From Paracoccaceae bacterium (lineage in GTDB: Bacteria; Pseudomonadota; Alphaproteobacteria; Rhodobacterales; Rhodobacteraceae): a stretch of 64,000 nucleotides of DNA. The stretch spans positions 1,057,001 through 1,121,000 of the forward strand of contig OY282431.1 of the NCBI GenBank assembly GCA_958296035.1. The letters are read 5' to 3'. Shown here piece by piece: positions 19,109 through 28,254 of this stretch. The notes beneath the pieces were generated by a model. That model was not told the origin of the DNA. It worked only from the letters and a program-made list of their open reading frames with translations, and did not search any database. The position numbers and the translations under genes were made by a program. The stretch's first letter is position 1; every line of letters starts with the position of its first letter.

Positions 19109-20875
19109 CTATCTCGCCGATGCCACATCCTCGATTCGGAAGGTCGGGACGTTCTTTCCTCTTTGGCAATAGAGTGTCGGAGTGCCTGCAACATGGACGT
19201 GGTGCCGTCGGCACGATAGCAAGAACTTGCCAACCGGGCTATTTGTTGCATCAGCCATGAACGCTCGGGTATCTCGTCGGCGTTCATCCGTCAACGTCAG
19301 CGCCAGATGACGATTGCTTAGCAGTTTTCGCCCCTTGATACGAACCCAGGGCATGGCAAATCTTGGTCTCGGCGACTTCATTCCAAATGGTCCGGCGCGT
19401 TCAATGGCCTCGACAAGGTCTACGGAAAGGGCTTGTGAGTGTAGCAAGCCGTCGAGTGACAGGGCATGCCGATCGCGAAGATGAGCACCTTGACGGCGCA
19501 GCAGGAGTTCCACCCTCTTCATGACACGCGTAACATTTTGCACAGGCATCTCGATGTCGACGGTAATGCGACGGGCCTTGCAAGTAGATACGAGCCCCTC
19601 AAGTGCGCAGTGCTCGATTACTGTTCCCATGTCGATACCGGAAACCGATTTGCCGACACCGCGGGCAAGGTCTTCCTCAAGTCCGACGACGATTGCCGGG
19701 CGATTGGTTCGCATGCAAAGAACAGTGGCTGCATGAGGCAATGCGTGGTACGGCCAATTGCCCCCCGCTGCCCATACCAGTGCCTGGTCAAGACTCCTCT
19801 TTGCAGCTAGCGCGAAAGCGACCTCTGCCACCTCTTCAACCCCGGGTTGTAAGTCTTTCCATGTATCTGTCAGCTCGGAAGCGAGCATTCGTGACTGTCC
19901 CTCCGCCCGGGAAAGCAGGAGTTGAGCGCCAAGGTCGATCCGGTCTTGGCAAATCCCAGCAAGCAATACGGGAGAGAATGTTGACCTGAGGTGATCGGCT
20001 CGGCATGCCTGGCCGAGAGCAACTTGATCCGACAGCGCTCGCAAGCCGACCTGGTGCCGGCGATGCAGTTCCAGCAGACCTTGCCGTACAAAGGCCCGGT
20101 TCAGTTCGATCATCGGATTCTCGGAAGCTACCGTAGCCAGCGCAACCAGACCCAGCAGCCCGAGGGCCCTCGGCGACGTCATGCCATGAACCCGCAAGTG
20201 GGACCGTGCTGCCGCCACCAGCAAGTAGGCAATGCCCGTTGTACAAAAGTGGGCATGACCGGGTGCTTCATCGAAGCGACCCGGGTTCACATAGGCGTAG
20301 ACTCCTCCGGGAAGATGTAAACAAACGCAACTGTCAAGAACCAGCACATCTGATCTGGAAGCCCACTGACCATCAATTGCCGATGTGGAACCGCAGTCGA
20401 GACAGACGACCAATTCGCTACCGTCGACCTCCTTCAATCCGGCCCGCAACAAGTCATGCGCCCTTGCAGGTTCAGGCGGAAGCATCTTCCAGCTGACGGG
20501 ACAGCCAGCCTCTTCAAGCCATAAATAAAGGACGGCCATGGCGCACATTCCGTCCAGCGTGCCTCCACAAATCAGGACAATGCGTTCTTTGCCGCTAACT
20601 GCCCTTGCCACCCTTAGCGATGCCTCGGGAAACTCCCTGATCGACATTGGATTGCCAATCTGGTCCCGTATCCTGGGCTCAAGGTATTTGCTGACCTCGT
20701 GGGGTTTGATGCCTCTTCTGGCAAGCATGCGCGCGACTTCCACAGGAACCTCGCAGCGCTGTTGCAACATGAGTGCAAGGCTGTCCTGTTCCACCGACAG
20801 CCCTTCCCAGCGCCGCCCCGAAATAGATGACTCTACGCCGAGAAATGCAGTGGAATCGGGCAACGAAGAAATCAT
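19109..20875 (-). CDS. recJ: RecJ-family (DHH) protein lacking catalytic motifs, probable pseudoenzyme
   Basis: A 588-residue protein with the RecJ fold order and the alphaproteobacterial N-terminus (FLGVESSISGRRWEGL). RecJ is the 5'-3' single-strand DNA exonuclease of recombination and mismatch repair. Motif I, normally D-x-D-x-D-G, reads GGTLDG (104-109). DCG is kept (DCGSTS, ~160). The DHH triad reads DSC (181-183). GTVAD reads ATVAS (~247). The LGPRINAxGR, WHxGVVGI and GGHxxAAG motifs are unrecognisable. Remaining family marks include VNPGR and GVGKSVSGIDMG. The frame is uninterrupted and full length. It follows glpX closely in the usual hom-glpX-recJ order. The start (ATG 20875; TTG 20896 possible) is uncertain. 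Nuclease activity seems very unlikely. Confidence 0.85.
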   Translation of the reverse strand: MISSLPDSTAFLGVESSISGRRWEGLSVEQDSLALMLQQRCEVPVEVARMLARRGIKPHEVSKYLEPRIRDQIGNPMSIREFPEASLRVARAVSGKERIVLICGGTLDGMCAMAVLYLWLEEAGCPVSWKMLPPEPARAHDLLRAGLKEVDGSELVVCLDCGSTSAIDGQWASRSDVLVLDSCVCLHLPGGVYAYVNPGRFDEAPGHAHFCTTGIAYLLVAAARSHLRVHGMTSPRALGLLGLVALATVASENPMIELNRAFVRQGLLELHRRHQVGLRALSDQVALGQACRADHLRSTFSPVLLAGICQDRIDLGAQLLLSRAEGQSRMLASELTDTWKDLQPGVEEVAEVAFALAAKRSLDQALVWAAGGNWPYHALPHAATVLCMRTNRPAIVVGLEEDLARGVGKSVSGIDMGTVIEHCALEGLVSTCKARRITVDIEMPVQNVTRVMKRVELLLRRQGAHLRDRHALSLDGLLHSQALSVDLVEAIERAGPFGMKSPRPRFAMPWVRIKGRKLLSNRHLALTLTDERRRDTRAFMADATNSPVGKFLLSCRRHHVHVAGTPTLYCQRGKNVPTFRIEDVASAR

Positions 20876-20901
20876 TGTCACAACCACAGGGAACAATCAA
20901 T

Positions 20902-21909
20902 CTAGGTTGGCCGAACTCGCTGGCGGTAGACAACCCTGCGCTGTGACCCGGTTCGTGACCGCAGTAGTACGGTATCAGTTTCCAGGTATCCGCTACCCCG
21001 CCGAATGCCGCGCAAGATTGACCCGTCAGTAACGCCGGTGGCAGCCAGAATGACATCGGCCCGTACCATGTCCTGACGCGAATAGATACGGTCGAATTCG
21101 GTGATTCCAGCCCGCTTGGCCCGTTGCCGTTCGGCATTGTCTCGAAAAATCAATTTTCCCTGCATCTGTCCGCCCATACAGGTCAGCGCTGCGGCGGCCA
21201 GCACGCCCTCGGGAGCTCCCCCGATTCCCATATAGGCATCGATTCCCGTACGCTCGGGGGCGGTGCAATGCATGACCCCGGCCACATCGCCATCCGTGAT
21301 TAGCCGGATTGCCGCACCGGTATGGCGGATGGCAGCAATCAGATCCTGATGCCGAGAACGATCCAGGACACAAATGGTCAGGTCGCCTGGCGAACATCCC
21401 TTGGCGCGTGCAAGCACCCGAATGCGCTCATCGGGGTCCATGTCCAGCGTTATCAGCCCCTTGGGGTAGCCAGGCCCGATTGCCAGCTTGTCCATGTACA
21501 CGTCCGGCGCGTGCAAGATTGTTCCGCGTGGCCCCATGGCAATGATGGTCAGCGCGTTGGGCATGTCCCTGGCAGCAAGTGCAGTGCCCTCAAGTGGGTC
21601 CAACGCGATATCCACCTCCGGTCCGTAACCAGTCCCCACCTTCTCGCCAATGAACAGCATCGGAGCCTGGTCACGTTCTCCTTCACCGATGACAACCACA
21701 CCGCGTATATCCAGCAGGTCAAGCTGACGACGCATGGCATCGACAGCGGCCTGGTCCGCGGCGTGCTCATCTCCGCGACCCACGAAATGGGCAGAAGCAA
21801 GGGCCGCCGCTTCTGAAACCCTGGCCAAGCCCAATGAAAGCATACGGTCGGAAAACTTGCGTCTGGAACTCAAAATCGGCCTCCGGTTGGGTTTGCTATT
21901 CCCGAACAT
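20902..21909 (-). CDS. glpX: Class II fructose-1,6-bisphosphatase
   Basis: A 335-residue GlpX-type phosphatase that removes the 1-phosphate of fructose 1,6-bisphosphate in gluconeogenesis. Visible motifs are GRGDEHAADQAAVDAMRRQL, GVVVIGEGERDQAPML (metal site), DIALDPLEGTALAARDMPNA (Asp-Pro-Leu-Glu-Gly-Thr, the metal/phosphate signature), PGYPKGLITLDMDP and GIGGAPEGVLAAAALTCMGG. All catalytic parts look intact. It is 27 bp downstream of hom and close upstream of recJ, so the three are probably one transcript. With the class I aldolase at 9.3 kb it would support gluconeogenic growth on the acyl-CoA and pyruvate pathways seen later in the window. Confidence 0.95.
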   Translation of the reverse strand: MFGNSKPNRRPILSSRRKFSDRMLSLGLARVSEAAALASAHFVGRGDEHAADQAAVDAMRRQLDLLDIRGVVVIGEGERDQAPMLFIGEKVGTGYGPEVDIALDPLEGTALAARDMPNALTIIAMGPRGTILHAPDVYMDKLAIGPGYPKGLITLDMDPDERIRVLARAKGCSPGDLTICVLDRSRHQDLIAAIRHTGAAIRLITDGDVAGVMHCTAPERTGIDAYMGIGGAPEGVLAAAALTCMGGQMQGKLIFRDNAERQRAKRAGITEFDRIYSRQDMVRADVILAATGVTDGSILRGIRRGSGYLETDTVLLRSRTGSQRRVVYRQRVRPT

Positions 21910-21936
21910 TCAGGTTCGGCATTCGACAGCACCAGG

Positions 21937-23241
21937 TCAGATCTCTTCAATTCTGATAAAGACCGGTTCGTCGAGACATACAGACGACTTTCGAATCTCG
22001 TCGAGAGCGCCGTCGAGTCGCGTTCTGGTCGTCTCATGGGTGACAATAATGACCGGCGCAGCCTCGCCTTCATGGCTATACTGGCGAATGCGGTCAATAG
22101 ATACCTCAGCGCTGGCAAGAGCCAGAGCAATTTCCGCAAACGCACCCGGACGGTCGACCAGGGACAGCCGCAGATAGTAGGGCACGGGCACCGCCGAGCG
22201 AACCGGCCGAGCAGAAACAAGTGAACTGGCCGGCTGTCCAAACGTCGATACGACATGGCCCCGGGCAATATCGACAATGTCGCCCATGACCGCCGAGCTG
22301 GTCGGCCCTTCGCCTGCACCCGAACCCTGCAAGGAAACCTGGCCTACCGAATCACCCTCCAGTACAATGATATTCATTGCGCCTTCGATCATGCCGATGG
22401 GCGAATTGCACGGAACCAGGCAGGGTTGCGTGCGTTGCTCAAGTCCATCTTCTGATTGTCTGGTCACACACAACAGCTTGACACGGTATCCCATATCGCG
22501 AGTCTGCTCAATATCGCGCAGCGAAATCCGCTCAATGCCCTGTATGTCTACGCCCGCGAAGTCGACTTGCGTGCCATAGGCAATGCTTGCAAGCAGCGCC
22601 AGCTTGTGACTGGCGTCGATGCCGCCGACATCCAGGGTCGGATCAGCTTCGAGATAACCTAATCCCTGAGCCTCCGAAAACACCTTGCTGTAACTGGCAT
22701 CTTCTCTCTCCATCTGCGTGAGTATGTAGTTGCAGGTGCCGTTCAGCACACCGACAACCCGCGTAATCCGGTTGCCCGCCAAACTCTCGCCAAGTGCTTT
22801 GACAACAGGAATTCCCCCGGCAACCGCGGCCTCAAACCGCAGCCCGACGCACTTCGATTCTGCAGCTTCTGCCAGCATTTGTCCGTGTACGGCAAGCAAT
22901 GCCTTATTGGCAGTTACGACATGCTTGCCATGGCTGATGGCCGCGGCAACCGAGGCTAGAGCAACACCGCCCTCTCCACCGATTAACTCGACATAAATGT
23001 CAATATCCGGCCGTGTTGCTAACTCCACCGGATCATCAACCCAACTGTATCTTTCGAGTTCCAGACCTCGATCCTTGTTTCGAGAGCGAGCGCTCACGGC
23101 AACAAGCTCAATTCGCTTTCCGGCGCGTGCCTGCAAGAGGTTCTGGTTCTTCTGGAGTATGCGGACGACGCCGCGGCCAACCGTACCCAGACCGGCAAGT
23201 CCTATTCTCAGTGTGCCTTGCAAGTCTTTATTCCCCGGCAT
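21937..23241 (-). CDS. hom: Homoserine dehydrogenase
   Basis: A 434-residue enzyme that reduces aspartate semialdehyde to homoserine, the branch point to threonine and methionine. The N-terminal NAD(P)-binding domain starts with RIGLAGLGTVGRGVVRILQK. The catalytic domain has GIPVVKALGESLAGNRITRV, GVLNGTCNYILTQME and EAQGLGYLEADPTLDVGGID. A C-terminal ACT domain (YLRLSLVDRPGAFAEIALAL) should give threonine feedback control. The ATG overlaps the stop of the preceding small gene (TGATG), so the two are coupled. It heads the hom-glpX-recJ group. Confidence 0.96.
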   Translation of the reverse strand: MPGNKDLQGTLRIGLAGLGTVGRGVVRILQKNQNLLQARAGKRIELVAVSARSRNKDRGLELERYSWVDDPVELATRPDIDIYVELIGGEGGVALASVAAAISHGKHVVTANKALLAVHGQMLAEAAESKCVGLRFEAAVAGGIPVVKALGESLAGNRITRVVGVLNGTCNYILTQMEREDASYSKVFSEAQGLGYLEADPTLDVGGIDASHKLALLASIAYGTQVDFAGVDIQGIERISLRDIEQTRDMGYRVKLLCVTRQSEDGLEQRTQPCLVPCNSPIGMIEGAMNIIVLEGDSVGQVSLQGSGAGEGPTSSAVMGDIVDIARGHVVSTFGQPASSLVSARPVRSAVPVPYYLRLSLVDRPGAFAEIALALASAEVSIDRIRQYSHEGEAAPVIIVTHETTRTRLDGALDEIRKSSVCLDEPVFIRIEEI

Positions 23242-23489
23242 CAGCTATCGGAATCGCTGACTTCGGAAACCAGCGTCAACCTGTTGCCCCCAGGCGCGTC
23301 AACGCGTGCTCGCTCATCCTCGACAGCGTCAATTTCCGAGAGCAAATCTGGTGTGGTGACGAAGGACATCTGGTTTGCCAAGTCAGTACTCCCCACGGGT
23401 TCACGCTCGATTGCCTTGATCTGCTCCGGAACCCAGAAGCAACCGGCAAGTACTGCTTGCATGCAAAAGATGGTGGCAAGTGCCGACAT
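23241..23489 (-). CDS. Small predicted lipoprotein coupled to hom
   Basis: About 82 residues, starting MSALATIFCMQAVLAGC. This is a short signal with a good lipobox (LAGC) and would place the mature protein on the outside of the inner membrane or on the outer membrane. The rest is acidic (FWVPEQIKAIEREPVG, TTPDLLSEIDAVEDERARVD) and unlike anything I know. I choose ATG 23489, preceded by AAAGG, because the longer form (to 23564) would put 25 extra residues before the lipobox. Its TGA shares a base with the hom ATG. The coupling supports a real gene; the usual neighbour at this spot is an aminotransferase, so the arrangement is unusual. Confidence 0.5.
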   Translation of the reverse strand: MSALATIFCMQAVLAGCFWVPEQIKAIEREPVGSTDLANQMSFVTTPDLLSEIDAVEDERARVDAPGGNRLTLVSEVSDSDS

Positions 23490-23829
23490 GCGCCTTTTGT
23501 GTGCTCCGGTGTCAACCCGAGTGCCTTTAATTTCACTTGCCGCAGGTAGCTCGATTCGTTCCATTAGACTTATGTCTCAATTCATGACCAGACAGTTGCC
23601 GGATACGACGACAGCCTTCCATTAGCCTGGGGTCCCTCGAATTCAGGTGTCCCGGTGCGACCTTGGTGCTGAAGCCTGTCCAACGATAGTTTACCTCCTG
23701 GGTATCATCAAGCACTCACGGGCTGCCGGCTTCCAGACTGCTTCTACGCTTCCGGTTCGTGCCCAACCCGGAACAATGCGACACTTGTCTGTTCAGGCAG
23801 AAATCCTGGTTTTCCAGTGAACAGGCTTT
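23490..23829. other. Gene-free stretch of about 340 bp
   Basis: Between the glyA stop and the lipoprotein start. No coding character seen; it may contain the promoter of the lipoprotein-hom-glpX-recJ unit. Confidence 0.4.
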
Positions 23830-25137
23830 TCAGTGTATGCTCTCGGAGCCGCCATAAACCGGAAACTGCCTGCACAATTTCGCGACCTTGTGAGTAACGG
23901 AATTTTCGACCTCCGGATCGCCGTCGGGACCACAACGGCGAACACCCTGCAAGACCTCAAGGATGCACTGTCCGATAAGCTCGAATTCACTGCGGCCCAT
24001 GCCGCGCGAGGTGCAGGCAGGCGAACCCAGCCGGATTCCTGAAGTAACTGTCGGCTTTTCGGTGTCGAACGGAATTCCATTCTTGTTGCAGGTGATGTTG
24101 CAGCGCCCAAGAGCCAGTTCGGCATGGTTGCCCTTGATGTCAAATTGGCGCAGGTCAACTAGCAGGAGATGTGTATCCGTTCCGCCCGTAACCAAATCGA
24201 GACCGCCATTTGCGAGAGTTTCGGCCAAGGTCTTGGCGTTGTCGACCACGCATCGGGCATAGGTCTTGAATTCGGGTCGCAGCGCTTCATTGAAGGCAAC
24301 TGCCTTGGCCGCAATGGCGTGCATTAGCGGTCCCCCCTGTATGCCAGGAAAAATTGCGGAGTTGATCCTTTTGGCTATCGCTTCGTCATTGGTGAGGATG
24401 ATTCCGCCTCTGGGCCCCCGCAGGGTCTTGTGGGTGGTCGATGTAACGACATCGGCATAGGGGAGGGGAGAGGGGTGTACGCCCCCGGCAACGAGGCCGG
24501 CAAAGTGGGCCATGTCAACGAGCAGGCAGGCGCCGGCTTCGTCTGCGATAGAACGAAAAGCACCGAAGTCAATCTCTCTGGGAATGGCCGAACCACCGGC
24601 AATTATCAGCTTGGGATTTTCTCTGAGAGCAACTTCCCGCACCTGATCGTAGTCGATCATCATGTCCTGGCGCCGGACACCATAATGAACAGCACGAAAC
24701 CATTTGCCTGATTGATTCGGTGGTGCCCCATGAGTGAGATGACCTCCCGAGGCCAAATTCATTCCGAGCAGGGTGTCACCTGGTTTCAGCAGGGCTGCAA
24801 ACACGCCCTGATTGGCCTGGCTTCCCGAATGCGGCTGCACGTTGGCATAGGAGCAATCATACAACTTGCATAGCCTCTCGATTGCAAGGCTCTCGGCCAC
24901 GTCGACATGTTCGCAACCACCATAGTAGCGGCGCCCTGGATAACCTTCGGCATACTTGTTGGTCAAGACGGACCCCTGTGCTTCGAGAACTGCCCTGGAG
25001 ACGATGTTTTCCGAAGCGATGAGTTCGATTTCATCCATTTGCCGAAAGAGCTCGGACCGTACGGCCTTCCAGATATCCGGGTCGGAGGAGCTGAGGTCGG
25101 CATATGCGAATCCGCTGGATTGGCGTTGTATGTTCAT
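23830..25137 (-). CDS. glyA: Serine hydroxymethyltransferase
   Basis: A 435-residue PLP enzyme that converts serine and tetrahydrofolate to glycine and methylene-tetrahydrofolate. Diagnostic blocks are [80 protein letters not shown] and the PLP Lys in [17 protein letters not shown]. All active-site residues look present. I use ATG 25137 because AAGGA lies 8 bases upstream; the ATG at 25146 has that sequence too close. The C-terminal ~20 residues are more divergent. It lies upstream of the hom cluster on the same strand but 340 bp away. Confidence 0.97.
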   Translation of the reverse strand: MNIQRQSSGFAYADLSSSDPDIWKAVRSELFRQMDEIELIASENIVSRAVLEAQGSVLTNKYAEGYPGRRYYGGCEHVDVAESLAIERLCKLYDCSYANVQPHSGSQANQGVFAALLKPGDTLLGMNLASGGHLTHGAPPNQSGKWFRAVHYGVRRQDMMIDYDQVREVALRENPKLIIAGGSAIPREIDFGAFRSIADEAGACLLVDMAHFAGLVAGGVHPSPLPYADVVTSTTHKTLRGPRGGIILTNDEAIAKRINSAIFPGIQGGPLMHAIAAKAVAFNEALRPEFKTYARCVVDNAKTLAETLANGGLDLVTGGTDTHLLLVDLRQFDIKGNHAELALGRCNITCNKNGIPFDTEKPTVTSGIRLGSPACTSRGMGRSEFELIGQCILEVLQGVRRCGPDGDPEVENSVTHKVAKLCRQFPVYGGSESIH

Positions 25138-25518
25138 GCTGTTCATCCTTGGTCACCTGGTCATCGGCGGTAATGGCGAATTGTTGCCAGTATAGAGAAA
25201 TACCTGGAAAATGTGTATCAGGTCTGGTTCGTATCAGGTAACGTCCGGGGTAACAGAGTGTCCATCCGTCGGTCGGATGAATCTTTGGTCGGACAAGTCA
25301 CGTTTCTACTGAAAGTACCGAATTGTGTCGGGATGCTTATGTGTTTCAGTGACTTGACTGTTTCTCGAAACACCACTCCTGTGTCTTGGACCGGGGTGCA
25401 TCAAGCAAAAGATAGTTGATATTCTGCTCCCGAAGGATGTAGGCACACCGGGTCCATTTGCAAGCAGCAGGCTGGTCCGGACTGGGAGCAATTACTTTGG
25501 ATTTTGGGTAGGCTTTCC
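25138..25518. other. Divergent intergenic region between glyA and nadK
   Basis: About 380 bp with no gene. It should contain promoters for both divergent genes. I looked for a riboswitch-like structure in front of glyA (glycine or SAM type) and saw none I could support. Confidence 0.4.
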
Positions 25519-26286
25519 ATGGGCAGTTACAGGCGGATGTGTTTCTTGTCGGCCGAGACGTCGACCGCCACGCAGGCGCGACTAGCTCTTGCCAATCAGT
25601 ATGGCAGTGCTGAGCCCGACCAATGCGACGTAATCGTGGCACTCGGCGGTGACGGGTTCATGTTGCACACCCTGCACGATACCCGCCACCTTAGCTGCCC
25701 GGTCTACGGCATGAATCGCGGCTCGATAGGATTTCTCATGAATGCCTACTCGGCGGTGGACTTGCAACAGCGACTGAACAGGGCCGAGGAGGAGATCATC
25801 AATCCACTGGGCATGGACGCGCTTGACGTAGACGGACAGCGCCACCATGCACTCGCAATCAACGAGGTATCACTGTTTCGGGCCGGCCCCCAGGCGATCA
25901 GGCTGCGAATTCTCGTCGATGGTCGAACCCGCCTGGACGAACTGGTATGTGACGGGGCGCTGGTCTGCACGCCGGCCGGATCGACAGCCTACAACTACTC
26001 GGCCCACGGCCCAATCCTGCCGATTGGATCGGATGTGCTGGCGCTGACGGCCATGGCAGCAATTCGACCTCGTCGCTGGAGAGGTGCCGTACTGCCCAGT
26101 TCGGCAACGGTTAGGTTCATGGTCCTGGAGCACGGCAAGCGGCCTTGCAGGGCAGACGCCGATGGTCGCTCGAGCATCGAGGTGAGCGAAGTAGAAGTTG
26201 CCATCGAGCCGACCATACAGCACAGGATACTTTTTGATCCGGGCCACGGTCTTCAGGAACGACTGTTGCGAGAGCAGTTCGTGTAA
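25519..26286 (+). CDS. nadK: NAD kinase
   Basis: A 255-residue kinase that phosphorylates NAD to NADP with ATP or polyphosphate. It has the GGDG motif (VIVALGGDGFMLHTLHDT, residues 43-46), VYGMNRGSIGFLMN, AINEVSLFR and the glycine-rich NAD-binding strand CTPAGSTAYNYSAHGPILPI. The AHGPILP variant is typical of alphaproteobacterial enzymes. Start ATG 25519 is preceded by GGTAGG; a TTG at 25504 is also in frame. It opens a co-directional stretch of core genes, although the next gene is 110 bp away. Confidence 0.95.
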   Translation: MGSYRRMCFLSAETSTATQARLALANQYGSAEPDQCDVIVALGGDGFMLHTLHDTRHLSCPVYGMNRGSIGFLMNAYSAVDLQQRLNRAEEEIINPLGMDALDVDGQRHHALAINEVSLFRAGPQAIRLRILVDGRTRLDELVCDGALVCTPAGSTAYNYSAHGPILPIGSDVLALTAMAAIRPRRWRGAVLPSSATVRFMVLEHGKRPCRADADGRSSIEVSEVEVAIEPTIQHRILFDPGHGLQERLLREQFV

Positions 26287-26397
26287 CCCGTCATCGGCTC
26301 ATGCCGGTCGCGCCATGCACGGCAGTTATTCAGGTGCATCGTCGAGAACAACTTGTAGTAAGGGCAGTATCGTCAGTCTTCGGCAAGGAATTGAATC

Positions 26398-27567
26398 GTG
26401 TCGTTACCGCTAAGAACACAGGCCGCCTGGTGGGGAACTGGATTCGTCGTATTTCTGGTTCTGTTGTGGGTGCTGCAGGATGCGTTGCTGCCGTTCTTCA
26501 TTTCAGCCGCCATTGCCTACTTTCTGGACCCGGTGGCGGATCGACTTGAGCGCCTGGGCTGCTCCCGATTTCTTGCGGTTGCCATACTGTTTGTTCTTTT
26601 TCTGCTCATTGTCTTGCCGACGGTTTCGTTTATCGCCATTTCACTGGCCTCTCAGATTGCTGACCTAATAGAGATCATTCCTGGTGCCCTGGCTGCGCTG
26701 CACGAGTGTTCACAAAATGACCTTTCGACAATTGCCTCACTGTTGAGTTGCTTTACCGAGACACGGGGTGCCCAGTCTGCAGTCTCCGAGGGACGTGCAG
26801 GTTTCGGCTCGTCACTGGGCGACTTCATTGCAAACTTCGATTTGGAACATTTGTGGTCGTTAGTGAGCAATATCCTTGTCGAGGGCCGGCCCATTCTGAC
26901 CGACGCAGTCAAGGTAACACTTTCGGCATTGTCTTCGTCAATTTCTCTGCTGATCATTGTTCCGGTTGTCATGATTTACCTGTTGGCCGACTGGGACAAG
27001 ATTATCGCCACCATTGGTCAGTGGTTGCCTCGCGATCATGCCGACGAAATCGCCGGCATCTTTGCTGAAATCGACGAGAGGCTGGCCGGGTTCGTGCGCG
27101 GGCAATTGGTGGTATGCGGTCTGATGGCCATTTTCTATGCAGTGAGTCTCATGTTGGTCGGTCTCCAGTTCGGACTGGCCATCGGATTTATCGCCGGGTT
27201 CGTATCCTTTATTCCGGTATTTGGTGCAGTGCTTGGCGCAATCCTGGCGATCGGCCTGGCCATTTTCCAGTATTGGCAGGATCCGATTTGGATCGGGGCT
27301 GTTACGGCAGTTTTTTTCGCCGGGCAGATCCTGGAAGGCAATATCCTGACACCGAGGCTGGTCGGCGCATCAATCAAGCTGCATCCGGTCTGGCTTCTGT
27401 TCGCCTTGTCTGCCTTTTATGCTCTTTTCGGATTTGCAGGAGCATTGATAGCCGTCCCCGCAGCTGCTACCATCGGCGTTCTGTTTCGCTTCATGGTTGG
27501 CCGCTACCTTGGGAGCCGCCTCTATTTGGGATCCACTGCGGTGCAGGAACATGATGCCAGGGACTGA
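26398..27567 (+). CDS. PerM/AI-2E-family inner-membrane permease
   Basis: A 389-residue polytopic membrane protein with about eight hydrophobic helices and the family core LLADWDKIIATIGQWLPRDH, then GQLVVCGLMAIFYAVSLMLV, FIAGFVSFIPVFGAVLGAIL and LVGASIKLHPVWLLFALSAF. Members have been proposed to export the AI-2 signal or small solutes, or to act as Na+/H+ antiporters; the substrate is unknown here. The start is GTG 26398 with AAGGAA upstream. Its last codons overlap the start of hdaA, and this perM-hdaA pairing is common in alphaproteobacteria. Confidence 0.9.
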   Translation: MSLPLRTQAAWWGTGFVVFLVLLWVLQDALLPFFISAAIAYFLDPVADRLERLGCSRFLAVAILFVLFLLIVLPTVSFIAISLASQIADLIEIIPGALAALHECSQNDLSTIASLLSCFTETRGAQSAVSEGRAGFGSSLGDFIANFDLEHLWSLVSNILVEGRPILTDAVKVTLSALSSSISLLIIVPVVMIYLLADWDKIIATIGQWLPRDHADEIAGIFAEIDERLAGFVRGQLVVCGLMAIFYAVSLMLVGLQFGLAIGFIAGFVSFIPVFGAVLGAILAIGLAIFQYWQDPIWIGAVTAVFFAGQILEGNILTPRLVGASIKLHPVWLLFALSAFYALFGFAGALIAVPAAATIGVLFRFMVGRYLGSRLYLGSTAVQEHDARD

Positions 27568-28228
27568 ACAGGATTGCTTGCCCCTGGTACGGGGGCCGTC
27601 CTATTGTGCAACTGACTTTATCGTTTGCAGTGCGAACCGGCAGGCATGGGACAGCATTCACGGCGACGTTGCCTGGCCTCAGGGAAGGCTGTTGCTGATC
27701 GGGCCGGCAGGCTCCGGAAAATCGCATCTGGCTAGCATTTGGGCACGGCGACGACAGGCCCGGGTTGTCGACTACAAGGCGCTAGGCGCACTCTCTACGT
27801 GGCAGTTCGGGACTTGGCGCCGGGTCGCGGTAGAGAACGCCTTTGGTCTCGGCGATGTGCAGTGTGAAACCGCGTTGTTCAGGTTGTGCGAAATGGCTGC
27901 GTCACAGGATGGCCTCTTGTTGATGACCTCCAGGCCCTTTGCTGATGGGGAAATCTCGCTGGCAGATTTGAGGAGTCGTATCGGTAGTACACGGTTGGTG
28001 CAATTGCATCCTCCCGACCGAGAGCTTTTGGCAGCACTTTTGGTCAAGCTGTTTGCAGACCGTCAGCTATCGGTTGCGAAGGAAATCGTCCGTTACATTG
28101 TCGATCGCATGGAATGTTCCTACGGTGACGCGGACGACCTTGTGAATTGCCTGGACCGGATGTCGCTGGCGCGTGGCAAGCGCATCACGCTGGCAATGGC
28201 GAGAGAAGTCTTGACGGTACAGAGGTAA
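27554..28228 (+). CDS. hdaA: HdaA, DnaA-related regulator of replication initiation
   Basis: A 224-residue AAA+ protein related to DnaA domain III. An N-terminal clamp-binding-like motif (QDCLPL, residues 7-12) is followed by Walker A (LLLIGPAGSGKSHLASIWAR), a Walker B region (AASQDGLLLMTSRPF), sensor parts (LRSRIGSTRLVQLHPPDREL) and the lid domain. The DNA-binding domain IV of DnaA is missing, as in Hda proteins. These bind the beta clamp and stimulate ATP hydrolysis by DnaA to prevent over-initiation. Walker B is weak (no DE pair seen), which is also common in HdaA. ATG 27554 overlaps the permease stop, so the two are coupled. Confidence 0.85.
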   Translation: MPGTEQDCLPLVRGPSYCATDFIVCSANRQAWDSIHGDVAWPQGRLLLIGPAGSGKSHLASIWARRRQARVVDYKALGALSTWQFGTWRRVAVENAFGLGDVQCETALFRLCEMAASQDGLLLMTSRPFADGEISLADLRSRIGSTRLVQLHPPDRELLAALLVKLFADRQLSVAKEIVRYIVDRMECSYGDADDLVNCLDRMSLARGKRITLAMAREVLTVQR

Positions 28229-28254
28229 GAATTGATGTCTGGAGCTAGGAGCAC

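Noticed and set aside
25138-25518. Possible riboswitch in front of glyA
   Set aside because: I could not find the conserved core of a glycine or SAM riboswitch on the minus strand.
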